From: Gelatoporia subvermispora B | Lineage: Eukaryota > Basidiomycota > Agaricomycetes > Polyporales > Gelatoporiaceae | DNA: 64,000 nt | Assembly: GCA_000320605.2 (NCBI GenBank) | Contig: KB445799.1 | Coordinates: forward strand, 1,281,059-1,345,058 | Direction: 5' to 3' | Shown: positions 46,750 to 57,870 of the stretch, piece after piece | Numbering within the stretch: position 1 is the first letter of the stretch | Layout: every line of letters starts with the position of its first letter | Made by a program: the position numbers and the translations under genes | The notes under the pieces: generated by a model | Told to the model about the DNA's origin: nothing | The model's database searches: none | The model's input: the letters and a program-made list of their open reading frames with translations, nothing else

Positions 46750-47024
46750 ATGGTACATATACCTTCTGGCTGGTATCTCACACCGCGGACTGATCGAGCC
46801 CCAGCCCCAGCAAATAAGGCAGCCCATGCAAGGGCGTCGCACACTGTGAGTCCAGTTCCACAGCGGCCGCGGGGGATTGCTTGACTAGATGCAAAATGGA
46901 AGAGCTGACGGCAGTACAGGTGAAGACGGCAGCAGGCACGACGAAGGTGGTCATCCATCACAAGCCGGCGGCCTCTACAAAGAAAGCGGGGCCGCACGCA
47001 AAGCAAGCCCTGCCGACGAAGTAG
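46750..47024 (+). CDS. Possible tiny basic Ala/Lys-rich protein, 66 aa
   Basis: Two exons (46750-46845, 46920-47024) joined by a 74-nt GTGAGT...TACAG intron give 66 residues starting MVHIPSGWYLTPRTDRAPAP and ending AASTKKAGPHAKQALPTK. The composition (Ala, Lys, Pro, His, Thr) and size recall the small SMP-domain protein at 15.9 kb, but the SMP motif itself is absent. Frame and phase are consistent across the intron. No family is recognised and expression is unproven, so this could be chance. Confidence 0.4.
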
Positions 47025-49341
47025 TGTCTATGTGCGATGTACAAAGTGTTCAGAGCTGAGTGGGAAGTCTCGAGTATCCTTTGTCTGAAGTATGAACGTG
47101 ATCCTGCAGCAAGGGAATGTACCGTGCGTAACTTATCGAGGATGCCGTCGATTGTGAACAAGTACATGTCAACGTCATTTTAGGCTTCATGACTACGGTC
47201 GTCAAGAGCACGGCGAACCGACCGGATTCGTCAGAACTCCACAGCGCTTGAGTGTATCACGTGATGAGATAAGGTAGAGCGTGGATTGTCAGCTGGCTGC
47301 TGCACAGACTTGTCCATGGGGCATGAAGTCTTAGAAGAGTGGTATGCAGTACGGAGGCAACCACCGCTAGAATAAGAGGCACTTGGATATTTGGCTGTCC
47401 CGACGAACAGGGCTTCATGGCGGAGTAAGGCAAACACAGGGTTGGGTACGGGGTGTGAGACCGAAGTGCAGATTCTCCGAAGGGAGGGCTTGATGAAGCA
47501 GGAAGAATCGCAGAAGCCGTATTCGAGACAATGAGGGTCGAGGGCGGGCCGTTGCGCCTATAGCGCTGATGCTGGCTGGTACATAAATAGCCCCTTAAGT
47601 GAGATAGTATTGCTGGTTCCGTGCTGTCTATGAATAATTAAGGACACCCCCAGTCAAAACAAGCAGGGTTTGTCCTATAATCACGGTTGAACAGGTCCCG
47701 ACGTCTGAGGCAGGCTCTGTAGGCTGTCCAGCACCTCAGACAGTGTCTGCGTAGTCGGGATCACGTGACCTGAAGCAGACGGCGCGCAAAACGACAGGAC
47801 AATGCAGGTGGTAGTCAATGAAGGGCCCCTAGGAGGTTCCACCTAGATAGAAAGCCGTGAATTACGGGATATTGTACCTCAGCGCTTATGATCCGAGCTG
47901 GAAAGGCAAGTAGCCGCGATAGAATTGCATGTTCACCGAAAGGAAAGTGATCTATACGGACGTGCACCGACGATCGCCTGCCCATGAGTATGACAAGAAA
48001 ATAACATAGCCAGCATCATAATTCGGCGTTGAGAGGTCCGGTGAGGCAGTAGTCCGCAGCCTTCAATGGACTCGGGCATGTCTAGAAGATAAAACACGTC
48101 CGCGCATGCGGCTTCAATCCACCCATTCAACGAGTACTCCGTCTGGTCAGTGGGCGAGAAGTGTACCAGAGTCGCCGGTAATTCATAGCCGCAAGCCAGT
48201 ATGATGGGTACAGCGAAAGTCCAGCACGAGGTAAGACGCACGGTCTTGGTATGGCGCAGTTTTGAGGCGCCTATTGTCCAGCGTCATCGAAAACATACGA
48301 GGATGGCGAGGTAGGAGGTGCAGTTGAGTTACGTTTGGAATCCCGAAGCGCGGTGGTCACTGCATCTGAGCAGTCTGCGTTGAACACAAGACTCGAGGAC
48401 CAGTCGGAGTCGCGTCGGACGATCGGAGCGCCGGCCAATAGTCCGAACGGAACGCTTGTCAGGGAGATCGGAGTCGTAGCTCAATATCATCGAGTACTGG
48501 TATTGATAGGACGGCGCAGTTCCTCGTGTGAGCGGCATGGGCATTCCGCCAAGACACCTAAGGCTTGGCAATGCCTATTGACTTGATCCACTCGTAGGCA
48601 ACAGTATGTCATCAGCTTATGTTTGTCGACCACCGCGTCTGCTACAATCGAATTGTCGAACGAGGTGTGTCCTGATAGGGGGTGTGTGGAGCCACGAACA
48701 CGACTGCGGGGCACAGCGTTATGAGTGCAGGACGCCCAGAGGCACTGACAGCAGCAATCGCAGTGTGCGGGACCAGAATCAGATGTCGTCCCGAGGACAA
48801 AGCGAGCTTATGCATTGGTAGAAAAAGCCGGTGAAAAGAGAGCGGTGGGAGCACTTGTTGACTAGATCTGGCGAGCGGGTGACAAAATGACTGCGGAACG
48901 GAATCATGCGCCCGGGGTGTCATCCGTGGCCTCCTGAGCAGCAGCGGCGATGTCGTACAACAAACCCGACAAGTTCTTTGGATGCAAAAACCAACGGGAC
49001 TTGAGCTCGATTTCACGCAGAGATAGAGGGCGAGAAAAGAAGGATGACAAAACACGTTTGAGGGGGGCGAGCTCGTCGGAGGGGGCGTCGCGTGGCGCAT
49101 CGGTTGAGGAGGGGGAGGGCCATAAAAGACAAACCTGTGCTGACTAATCCCGAGGCGGGGCGCTCGGCAAATCAACGCCTTGACAAGACAACCTCCTCCT
49201 CGACCAGGCCAACACCCTGTAGTGCATTCGCTTGCTTTAGTAACCCTCCTCCACACAGCTGGCTGTTTACATTCCCTCCGTCCTGTACATTTATCTCCTC
49301 GCACACGCCGAGTCGACATCGAACTTCGCGAGGAACAGCAA
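47025..49341. other. 2.3-kb region with one uncertain frame
   Basis: A minus-strand frame at 47933-48241 (starts MRLTSCWTFAVPIILAC) has a hydrophobic start and could be an exon of a lost membrane protein; no partner exons were found. The long minus-strand frame 48642-49373 is antisense to the 5' UTR and start of the next gene and is Pro/Ser/Arg-rich, so I treat it as a shadow. An imperfect hairpin spans about 47694-47760 (TCCCGAC...GTCGGGA). The last ~200 bp should be the Ost-alpha promoter and leader. Confidence 0.35.
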
Positions 49342-51659
49342 ATGGTCAACTCGACACTCTGTCCATCGGACAACTCTCAGGCCGTCGAGCAGGATAGTTT
49401 CTGGAGCGCAAATGGCGTCAACTGGGACGCACATCGGATAGGCTGGGTTATTGCCGGGGCTTGCGCAGCTGCCGTACGTGTGGTGTTGTGCTGAACCAAG
49501 GTGGATGGCCACTCAAGTCTTCCTTCGCGATGTAGACTGTCATCCTCACCATCATCAATGTAACTCAGCACTGTTTGTGAGCAATCCCTGTGTGGCACTG
49601 CGTTGGAGTTGCTGAGCCACCCCCCTGTTCGATGCAGGCACTACACGAACCGCGCTGAGCAGCGACAAATGTCAGTCTGGTCTTGTCTTCCCCGCGCATA
49701 CAGTCTGACCTCGCTCATTTGATTGAAGATTGAGAGTCTTGTATATGCCTGCGGTCTATGCCGGTGTGCCGCTCCCCAACGTCCGCACTACCGAGTACTC
49801 ATTCACATCCAGTCATTTCCTTCTTTTCCTACAGATATTTCCGCAGCTACACGTACTATGATCTCATAGAGTGCGGTCAGTCCACATCCAATTTACAGTT
49901 TGCGTCTCATGACAGTTCTGATGGATTTGCACCGCAGCCTACGAAGTACGTGCTTGCTTGTTATGGGAACCCCAGCGCTGACGCATTTTTTTGCGATAGT
50001 CGGTCACCCTCAGTGCTTTCCTGTACGATCTTCCATACTGTGCATTGTTCTTGCATTAATCGTCTATCCCAGTCTACTCCTCATCGAGTTCGTAGCAGCA
50101 ACAGCTGCAGGCCACAACGTCGACAATGCGATTGCACGCAAAGACAAGCACAAGATGCCCATTCCAGTACGACCGTGCGATACTCGTTCCATTCTGTTTC
50201 TGCGGCTGATCTTGCGACGTGTAGTTCTGCTGTTGGAGATACAGACCAACGAAGGTTTGTTGCACTGCCACGGTCGTCTGACACGCTGACTAATGTCAAT
50301 CTGCTAGGCTTACTTTATGTACACGCTGAAGGCACGGCGCTGATTACTAGTAAGATTTCCCGTATTGACATTGCGTTGCAGTGGTCTGTCCTGCAATATG
50401 TCATTGTTCGCCCCGGTATGCTCGCCAATTTCTGCGCCACAGTGCCCTTTTTGAAGCTTATCCTGCGCATCAGTGCTATCGATAGTCGGAATCATCTGCC
50501 AGCATTACGGCGTGCTTTGCGAGTCGGGACCGTGGAGTTTCAAGACTGCTAACGCGTACATCGAAGTGATCGATGCGGCCAGCATAACGTGTGTCCAAAA
50601 CAATCCTGTGGCATCTGCAGCGAGGGATCTAACTTGGGAACTAGAATCGCTCTTTACGGTCTGATAATCTTCTATTCTCTCACGAAGGACGAGCTCAAGG
50701 GCCGGAGACCGCTCTCAAAGTTCCTCTCCATCAAGCTCATTGTCATGCTCACGTTCTACCAAAGCCTGGTGGTACGTTTTCTTTTGCGTCTTGCGGATAC
50801 TCCACGTATACTGAGATTGCTTTTTAGTTCGACGCCCTAGAAGGACGAGTGATCCATGGTGAGCTTGCCGGTATTGTTTACCACAGCCGAATGTTACATT
50901 GTCGTAGCCACACAATATTGGACGGAGACGAACATTGCTGATGGCCTCAACGCTCTGGCTGTCTGCATTGAGGTCAGCTGTGTGACATCCACGAATGTTT
51001 TCCTTCTCGCTTACTCGGTGCTAGATGGTGTTCTTCTCGGCGTTCATGATGTGGGCGTATTCGCCGAGCGAGTACAAAATCCCTGGTCAGCCCAAGACGA
51101 GCATCGGGCGGCCCCTCCTCGACAGGTGCGTCTGCAATCACTCCCCTTCCGCATCACGCTGACGATCCTTGACCATCGCAGCATCAACTACTGTGAGCAA
51201 TCCCCTGGAATTCTCCACGGACGCATCACACTGAACTACCCCCCCACAGCGGACTTCGCGGTCGAAATCGCGGGATCGGTCAAGTTCTTCGTCGATTACT
51301 TTACAGGGAAGCCGTACGCGCACGGACCGCGAGTCAAGGAGGCCGGTGCGGACGGGAAGGTGCGCGCGCGGCCGGGCTTTGGCGAGGCGTTCGGCGTGGA
51401 GGGCTACGAGCGCCCGGCGAGTGCGAGTGAGTCCTCTCGCGTGCGTCCGCGGATGAGCTACGACGAGAACATCAGGCTAGCGCCGTACAACTATGCGCCA
51501 GCCAGCACGTCGCCACAGCCGGGCGCCGACTCGGCGGAGAGCACGTCGTTCGAGGGCGAGGGCGCCGCCGCGCCTGCGTATGCGGGTTACGACACGAGGC
51601 CACCCCACAATGCTGCAACAGATTCGCGAGTGTACCGCGGCCCCCCAGCGCAGTACTAG
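49342..51659 (+). CDS. Organic solute transporter Ost-alpha / TMEM184 family protein
   Basis: Around 16 short exons encode a seven-helix Ost-alpha/TMEM184 (DUF300) protein starting MVNSTLCPSDNSQAVEQDSF. Joined exons give HWIGW-like helix 1 (RIGWVIAGACAAA); QHCLHYTNRAEQRQILRVLY; MPAVYAVISFFSYRYFRSYT; YYDLIECAYESVTLSAFLLL; LIEFVAATAAGHNVDNAIA; RKDKHKMPIPFCCWRYRPTK; AYFMYTLK|WSVLQYVIVRP; YGLIIFYSLTKDELKGRRPL; KLIVMLTFYQSLV; and YWTETNIADGLNALAVCIE. A 130-residue cytosolic tail rich in Pro/Ala/Ser ends RGPPAQY. These are diagnostic family motifs. Animal relatives carry steroids and bile acids; fungal members are mostly uncharacterised membrane proteins. The intron at 50332-50381 has a GC donor, required to keep the frame and the conserved LKWSVLQY junction. 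Confidence 0.9.
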
Positions 51660-51895
51660 TAGTAGGGGGACTGGGTTCACGAGGTGCTTGTGTGTCGTTG
51701 CTTGCTTGATTTAGTAGCGTACGGCTTCGTGTGTATTTCTTCTGCCGCTCTTGATCTTCCGCCTGTGTCCGATATGTCTATTCCCTCGCTGTGTATCCGT
51801 GCTTGTATCTTTCTTATTCTCCGTGAATATCCCATTACCATGGTTTTCTTCAATACCAGTCGTTTGTTTTTTACTCGAGTAACAAAGGAGCCTCG
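51660..51895. other. 3' flank of the Ost-alpha gene
   Basis: T/C-rich non-coding DNA consistent with 3' UTR. No gene is visible. Confidence 0.4.
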
Positions 51896-52010
51896 GTCAT
51901 GCAGCAACGTTCCCGTGCTTAGGTAAGTCGGTCTAACCCACGTTGCCGCCGACATGTTCTTACCTCTCTTGCTCATTGCTCTGGATGTCGACGCACGCCT
52001 TTTCTTCTCG
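51896..52010 (+). repeat. Leader-like duplicated segment, copy 1
   Basis: Collinear with 54296-54435. Shared blocks are GCAGCAAC, CGTGCT(T/G)AGGTAAG, CCGCCGAC/CGCCAACGACGTTCT and the block CTCTCTTG-TCATTGCTCT-GACGTCG. Copy 2 is the 5' leader of the gene at 54527. Copy 1 is followed by a 46-codon frame (from 52023) with no similarity to that gene's start. It may be a relic of a tandem duplicate. Confidence 0.5.
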
Positions 52011-53582
52011 CTCCATATGCGAATGACGCGCTTATCTTCCGCTGGGAAGCCAAACTCCGGCATCGCGCATGACTTGCGTTTCAGCGTGTCGAAGTGGTCC
52101 GCCTATGAGCGTGTGCGATCTAGGCGCTCCCGCTTGCCTTTTTGTAGGCTCTACTCGGTGTGAGAACATAGCGCGGGTGCTGCTAGTGTGCGGCGGGAGG
52201 GGATCGTATTTTGGCCGCGGTTTGGGACCGTGAAGGAGGGCGCGAAATGAGGACCGCCAAAATACTTGCACATCGGGCTGGATAGTAAGTGGTGAAAGCT
52301 CACCAAGAAGTGCTCTGCGCCGCTATAGCGCTATGGATGGGCGAAGCTGGAGCGTAGTCGATAGCGTGTATGGAGGAGCTCCCTGTACAAGAGTAATTGG
52401 CAGATGTATGCTTTGGAAGACGCACCTGTAAAAGCCTGCAGGAACAGAAAAGACCGCGGGATGGTGTTCTTGAGTCCTCGCTTCGCACTGCCTGGAGATG
52501 CGGGGGAGAAGTAAGATGTTTGAGGGAAAGAAACACAAGTCTATTCGAGGGTGGGGCGGCGTCCTTATACCTCCACAGCGCGCTCACGCATCTGACTTTG
52601 ACTGGGTCTCCAGCCAATCAGAAGGCAAAACAAGGGAAATGACGAAAGTGCAGAGTAGATAGAAGACGAGAGGCTGATGACGTCAAGCAAAGAGACGAAG
52701 TCCACATGCCCTATCAGGTATAACACCTTCCGAATTCAGGTACTGACGTCCGATGTTGGCTCACGCGCTTCGCTTGACACAGTAATATTGGTGCTGACGC
52801 TCGGTCCTGGACGTGCTTTGCTCTCTATAATTTGTCATGCGTAGTCACAGAGTCCTCCCTACTGAAAATCCATTTCCAGTGCATGTAGTTACCAGATTAT
52901 CATGGTTTTCACCTCGTTGATTATTTTTCTTCCTCGAGTAGGCTTGTGTACTGTATCCGGTCCAACATTGAAAGATGGCTCTTGATTATGACAAATGACT
53001 ACCGGGCTCCCGCGTTAAGATATGATTTCCCGTACATGGACAGGCGTTGCGCTCGGAGAGAAGTCATTATGGAGCCGATGGACGGGTCACAAGCTCGACG
53101 AGAACAAAACCGAGGTCAAGTCCTCCCAGTAATTGGCTCCTGTGACATGTGGTTGCACTATACGAGATTCTGGTACGTCGACCTTCCCTATAAGGATACA
53201 TACCTGCCTATTTCAGAAATATTTGACATGACGCGTCCTAGCTGTCTCGGCGTCTCCCGGACATTATTTTACATATAATGCGCTTGTGTGTCTCGAATGA
53301 ACTTCAATTTTCTCGTATGCCCGCATCTCCGTGATTCAAGCGACTACTACGCCCGAAAGTTCTTCCGCGACAGGTCGAGTCTAGTGCTTATGCGCTTGCA
53401 GTGAGTGATTATTGTTGTTTCAATAGTCACCTCCGGTCCTTGTAGTCAATTCAATTTCTGTTTGGAGCCTTTCAGCTTGTCCAGCTTGTCCGGCTTGTTC
53501 GAGCTTTTATACTCCGGCAGGCTGGTAAAGTTGAGAAAAGTTGTCAGCAAGTAAGCATAAGATTCTCTCGACGGGTCCTGGG
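52011..53582. other. Intergenic, no supportable gene
   Basis: The largest frames (52300-52617 on -, 52946-53278 on +) lack recognisable motifs. Short imperfect direct repeats of AGCTTGTCC/GGCTTGTTC occur near 53471-53500. Confidence 0.4.
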
Positions 53583-53612
53583 AAAACCCCAGTCCATGAG
53601 AACTGGGATTTT
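53583..53612. repeat. Inverted repeat sharing its core with 5051-5086
   Basis: AAAACCCCAGT pairs with ACTGGGATTTT, with one mismatch, across an 8-nt loop. A second block, ACCGGGATTTT, follows directly. The AAAA-CCCAGTCC-TG-ACTGGGA-TTTT arrangement is the same as in the hairpin at 5051-5086, which suggests a dispersed mobile sequence. Confidence 0.5.
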
Positions 53613-54295
53613 GGGAACCGGGATTTTCTCACTTTGCCGCTCCCGTGGCGCTTGATGGCCTGAACAAACTCCGTTGTCGCTCGAATTCTTTAGTTCAGAA
53701 ACGCGCTGCATCGCGCAGGCCGCTTCGTCGAACACCAGGAGCAACCTGTGCTCCCCCTGTGCGCTAATAGCCAAATTCGGAAGGTCTCATTCCGGTTTAG
53801 TACTGCACTTGCACCTTTGCTTGCCACGCATGTCTCGTCCTTTCAGGAGGGTTGTTTCTATATCGGAAGCATCTCTCGTGATATGGTTTTTGCTGTGGGA
53901 AGGATGTTCGAAGCCAGAAGTAGCGACAGACGATTCAAGCATCTCAAAGGCGTCGTCTAGCGTCAAATGAACCGTTGTTCATCTCCCGCGAACAAACCAG
54001 TCCGCACTTTGGACCCGGTCCGGGAAGCGTGAAATTAACGCTGAGGCTCACCAGCACGGCAATCTTCTTTAGCAGTCCTTATATTCCATTCGGCATGTTA
54101 CTAATCCGTACTGCGACTTTGCAAGCTTCACACTCCAAGGCAAACCTTCCAACCTGACTGTTTGCTGCTTAGACGGTCAAAGGCTCCCTAGGTAATGCTT
54201 TTCGAGGCGAGTACCTACTTTTGCCCCTTGGGCACACTACCTTCCAAATAGTTTCCTGCTTACACCGGGAGTCTTGAGCGCTAATACTTTCGGCG
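53613..54295. other. Intergenic, no supportable gene
   Basis: Overlapping + strand frames at 53674-53970 and 53748-53960 have no recognisable motif. Upstream region of the gene at 54527. Confidence 0.4.
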
Positions 54296-54526
54296 GTCGT
54301 GCAGCAACTGACGTGCTGAGGTAAGCAGGTCAACCCCGCATCGCTTGTTAGCCGAGCTCGTCGCCGCCAACGACGTTCTCGCCCTTCTTGATCCTCTCTT
54401 GTTCATCGCTCTAGACGTCGGCGAACGACTTTCCCTCCTTTCCCCCCTCTCTTTTCCTCCTCCTCCCCTCCTTTCCCTCACATTCCTTTACCCGCCAGCT
54501 CTGTGCTGCCACATCACGTCGCAGCG
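54296..54526 (+). promoter_or_regulatory. 5' leader of the surface-protein gene, with pyrimidine-rich tract
   Basis: 54296-54435 is copy 2 of the duplicated leader segment. It is followed by an almost pure C/T tract at about 54430-54485 and then the ATG at 54527. Pyrimidine-rich stretches just before the start codon or transcript start are typical of well-expressed fungal genes. Confidence 0.5.
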
Positions 54527-56214
54527 ATGGGGTTCAAGACAATCCGCAAAGGGCATGCCATTGCTCTCACGCACGAAAACCACTTTAACATCAAGAAGCG
54601 TGATAGTGAGTCTCGGCTGCGCCTGCGAACGTTATAGTGCTGAATATTAGAATTGCAAACAGACTGCCAAACTGGCGGCTTCTACCTCAGCCCGACCGCG
54701 GGGCAGACTGTCCCCTCGGGCTCGTTCAACATAACCTGGGACACCTCATGCATGACGACGACCGCCGTCGACATATACCTCTACAACCCCGGCGCAACCC
54801 CGCCCATCATTCACGAATGGCAGACCGTCGACTTTGCCCCGGGCTCGTACGTCGCGGACCTCAAGCCCAAGTGGTGGAACTCGACCGCGAGCGTGAACCT
54901 GCAGCTGTCCATCGTTCCTGCAGGCTCGTCGCTCTTTATGGTCACGATGCCAGCCGGCCCGGTCTTTTCTGCAACATATACTGCACCGACCTCTGGCCCC
55001 ACGCCCGCGGATGCAGACACCAGTCAGCCGGACGCAGCGATCCAGACCGTAAACAACGTCCCCTCGAGCAAGCATGGCCCGTCGCGGGGTGCCGTCGCCG
55101 CGGCGGTCCTGCTTCCGCTCCTCCTCGTCATTGGCATTGGCGTGTACTTCTACATCCGGCGCAGCCGCGCGAAGGGCAAGGAAGCACGAAAGCGGTACAG
55201 CCAGGCAGTCGACAGGCGCATGTCGACGATCTCGACCGACTGGAAGTCCGTGTCTGCGGCTGGCGCGGCCGCGGCGATCCGCAACAGCATCTATGTCGGC
55301 GAGGCTGACGGTGCTCGCGCTCGCGCGTCGTCTTTCTCGTTCGGCGCCATTCGCCCCGTGAGCACCGTCGCCGTCGAGGGCGGCCAGGCGGGGATCGGCG
55401 CGGGCCGCGGACTGTACTCGCAGGAAAACGTCACTTTGGACGAACCCGATGCACCCCCGATGGCACAGCTCCGCCCGAACGTCCGCGCGTCCGCATATGG
55501 CGAGCGCATCTCCCGCGTGTCGTTCGCGGATGCGCCACGCCCGTCTGCGGACCGCCGCACCCGTGCGTTCCACACTGGCCACCTCCCCCCACTCCCGACA
55601 CGCCAAGATTCGGGCGATCTCTCGCCCACACAGACTGTCGGCCCATTCTCGCTCACCCCAGAGGCTATTGCTGCTCGGATGAGCAGTGAGACGGTCCCGC
55701 GCCCCAGTGTGGATGACATGGTACCGGCTCTCTCCAGTGCGTAGTTTTGTCATTCTGTAGTTGGAATCTGCGTGCTCACCTCGATCCAGTGATGCGTACT
55801 TCTATGGACGATGATGGATCGGTCGTGCCCCCATCTCTCCCCGCCGCGGCGTACACTCCGTCCTCCGCGCCCGAGGAGCCCATGTCGCCCATCGGGGGTG
55901 TCATGCCGATGCCCTCTATGCCAGCCATCGCCATGTCCCCCGACGACATGCTCCGCGCGTACGCCGAGCGTCGCACGCTGCACTCTGCGCCCGCCGTTAC
56001 AATACCCGCGCCCAGCTACAACGCGACCGGCATGCGTGTCCTGTACTCGCCCAGCACCCCGCCCTCCGCCAGCACTATGCTCCCCGCCTTGCCTACGGCT
56101 GTCGTATCCCCTGAATTGACATACCCAGGAATGCCTGTCCACGACGCCTTTACGAGCGCTGCGCTTGCGGGGCCAAGCAATTTCGACAATGCCCACATCG
56201 GTACGGCCGAATGA
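54527..56214 (+). CDS. Single-pass cell-surface protein with cytoplasmic Ser/Pro tail, ~525 aa
   Basis: Exons 54527-54605, 54663-55736 and 55790-56214 join in frame (525 residues). The N-terminus MGFKTIRKGHAIALTHENHF, ending NIKKRD, is polar and carries a KKR dibasic site suited to Kex2 cleavage. An extracellular beta-rich domain of ~110 residues follows: CQTGGFYLSPTAGQTVPSGS, NITWDTSC, VDIYLYNPG, HEWQTVDFAPGSY, KPKWWN. Next are a Thr/Pro linker, one membrane helix near residue 180 (AVAAAVLLPLLLVIGIGVYF) with a basic stop-transfer (YIRRSRAKGK), and a long cytosolic tail rich in Ser, Pro and Arg. The layout recalls a family I know from polypore gene sets (FY.SPTAG...NITWDTSC...WWN) with no assigned function. 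A sensor or wall-associated role is inference only. Confidence 0.82.
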
Positions 56215-57639
56215 GCATTTGCGCCCGCGCCCGTGCATAACATGCACATGTCTCCCTCTCATTAAAGGTCTCCGCGACACCCGCACCGTCTGTTCTTGCT
56301 TGTAGGATCTCCGTGAGGCGAGCCGCATTCCATTCCTTACCTGGCTCGACGATGTTTTATTAGCTCGACCTCTTCCTTCAGATATCTTATCTCTTTGCTT
56401 CCCGCCTGCGTCTGCCTGCCGTTCGTACGATTTGTGTCACCGATACACCGATACTCTGATACATCTTCTCCTGCCTTGCCTGCGGCCGCTCGTCCGCCGC
56501 GGTCGCGTCGTTTATATACCCGATATTTATACATGTGCGATACTTCTCATACCTTTGCCCGTGCGGGCCGTTCACACTATACTCTCGCCCCGATCATGTA
56601 CTGGTCTTCCTTGCGCCCGCCCCGCGCTCGAGGCGCACGCGGGATCACCTGATGTTTTATGTCTGATTCTTTTGGTTGTTAGTCTTATGTGCCGTGTAAT
56701 GTCCAAACTAAACTTGGAAGATTCTTCACTGACTTCACCTCGCGAGTTGGAATGCCTGCACTATCCCCACTCGAACCAGGTACATGCCTTCTGACTTCTA
56801 TTTCGCGCACATCGCAAGTCTATATATCAAATGAAATAAAAACCAATGACGGGCCAAAGCTACGCGTGCAAGATCGAGTGCATGATCGGACCAGTATCCA
56901 AAAATATGACGAGGAAGACGAGCGTGAATAGGATCTGATACTATGAGCACCTCACCTATGACATATATGAACTGCGGTGTAAAGCAAACTGCTTCAAGGA
57001 AGGAGGTATGTAGGGTTTAGCAGTATGTGAATGGACTCAGGATTCGAGAGCTCTGCACAGTTCTGTCATGCTGAGACACATGCGAGCGATATCCGCATAC
57101 TCCGTCGAGCATAGCCCAAGTTTGTTGACGATCATGTCGTTTGTAGCAAGTTGCAGATGACGAAGCGGCCACCAAGAACAAAACCGCACATAACTTCAAG
57201 GTGTTCACGTCCGAAAATTGCTTTTAGATCCAATGAGGTGAGCTGAAGAAATTCTAAGACAGCTAAGCACAGGATATTAGCAACAATCGTCTATAGTGTG
57301 GTGCCTAGCACCAGCTATTGTACGGAAGCACCGGTCGATCGTCCTCAACTGTGGCTAGCATAAACTCGGCTATGAGACGGACCAGGGCCTCAAGCTCTGT
57401 TTGAGCGTCGCAACTACTATTCACCCAGTCGATGAATGCTGCCTTGGCCTCCTTTTTTGGTTAGGAAGCGATGACGCGACTCAGCACTTCGTATATGGAT
57501 GCCGAGGACGAGTTCGCCAAAATCCGATCCAGGTGAATCGATACACTGTAGCATCCGAAATGCGTCAGGGAATCCGCATGAAGAGTCCGTAATGCACGAG
57601 TGGATAACTTTCGGCAGGAAGGGATTGTCTAAGAGCGCT
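56215..57639. other. Intergenic, no supportable gene
   Basis: T/C-rich 3' flank up to about 56700, then short frames without motifs. Nothing structural was noticed. Confidence 0.45.
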
Positions 57640-57870
57640 ATGGACCCGTTCAGAAGTATGTCATCGACAACGGTGTTCTCATGCGGTCATTTCTCGAATA
57701 GTGCGTTTCTGCACTTGGGCGTGGGTCGGGAGAGGTCGGACTTACAAAGTGATGGAGCCATTGTCTAACGATGATACCGATCGAGGCCGCAGACTGGCTG
57801 AAAATGAATGATGAGAACCATGAGACATTGATCCACACAGGTGATTGTGACGGAGTTGCACTACTGCTCG
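57640..57870 (-). pseudogene. DUF6535 gene fragment
   Basis: On the minus strand, VWINVSWFSSFIFSQSAASI, then GIIVRQWLHHFVSPTSPDP, matches the first membrane pair and the RQWLNHF motif of the three full copies (compare SVWINALWFMSLVFSLASAS in copy 3). The frame then stops after a short unrelated tail. Neither the WK..D.LLVF/AGLFSA start nor the CPYKS region is found nearby. It is a truncated relic, about 3.4 kb from full copy 3 and on the same strand. Confidence 0.8.

Noticed and set aside
47694..47760. Imperfect hairpin TCCCGAC...GTCGGGA as an RNA gene or terminator
   Set aside because: Several mismatches and no conserved context; such structures occur by chance at this length.
48642..49373. 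243-codon open frame on the minus strand
   Set aside because: Pro/Ser/Arg-rich, no motif, antisense to the leader and start of the Ost-alpha gene; typical of a frame left open by GC-rich sequence.
54746..55753. 335-codon open frame on the minus strand
   Set aside because: Exactly antisense to the well-supported surface-protein exon; very Arg-rich composition shows it is a shadow. The same applies to 55750-56328.
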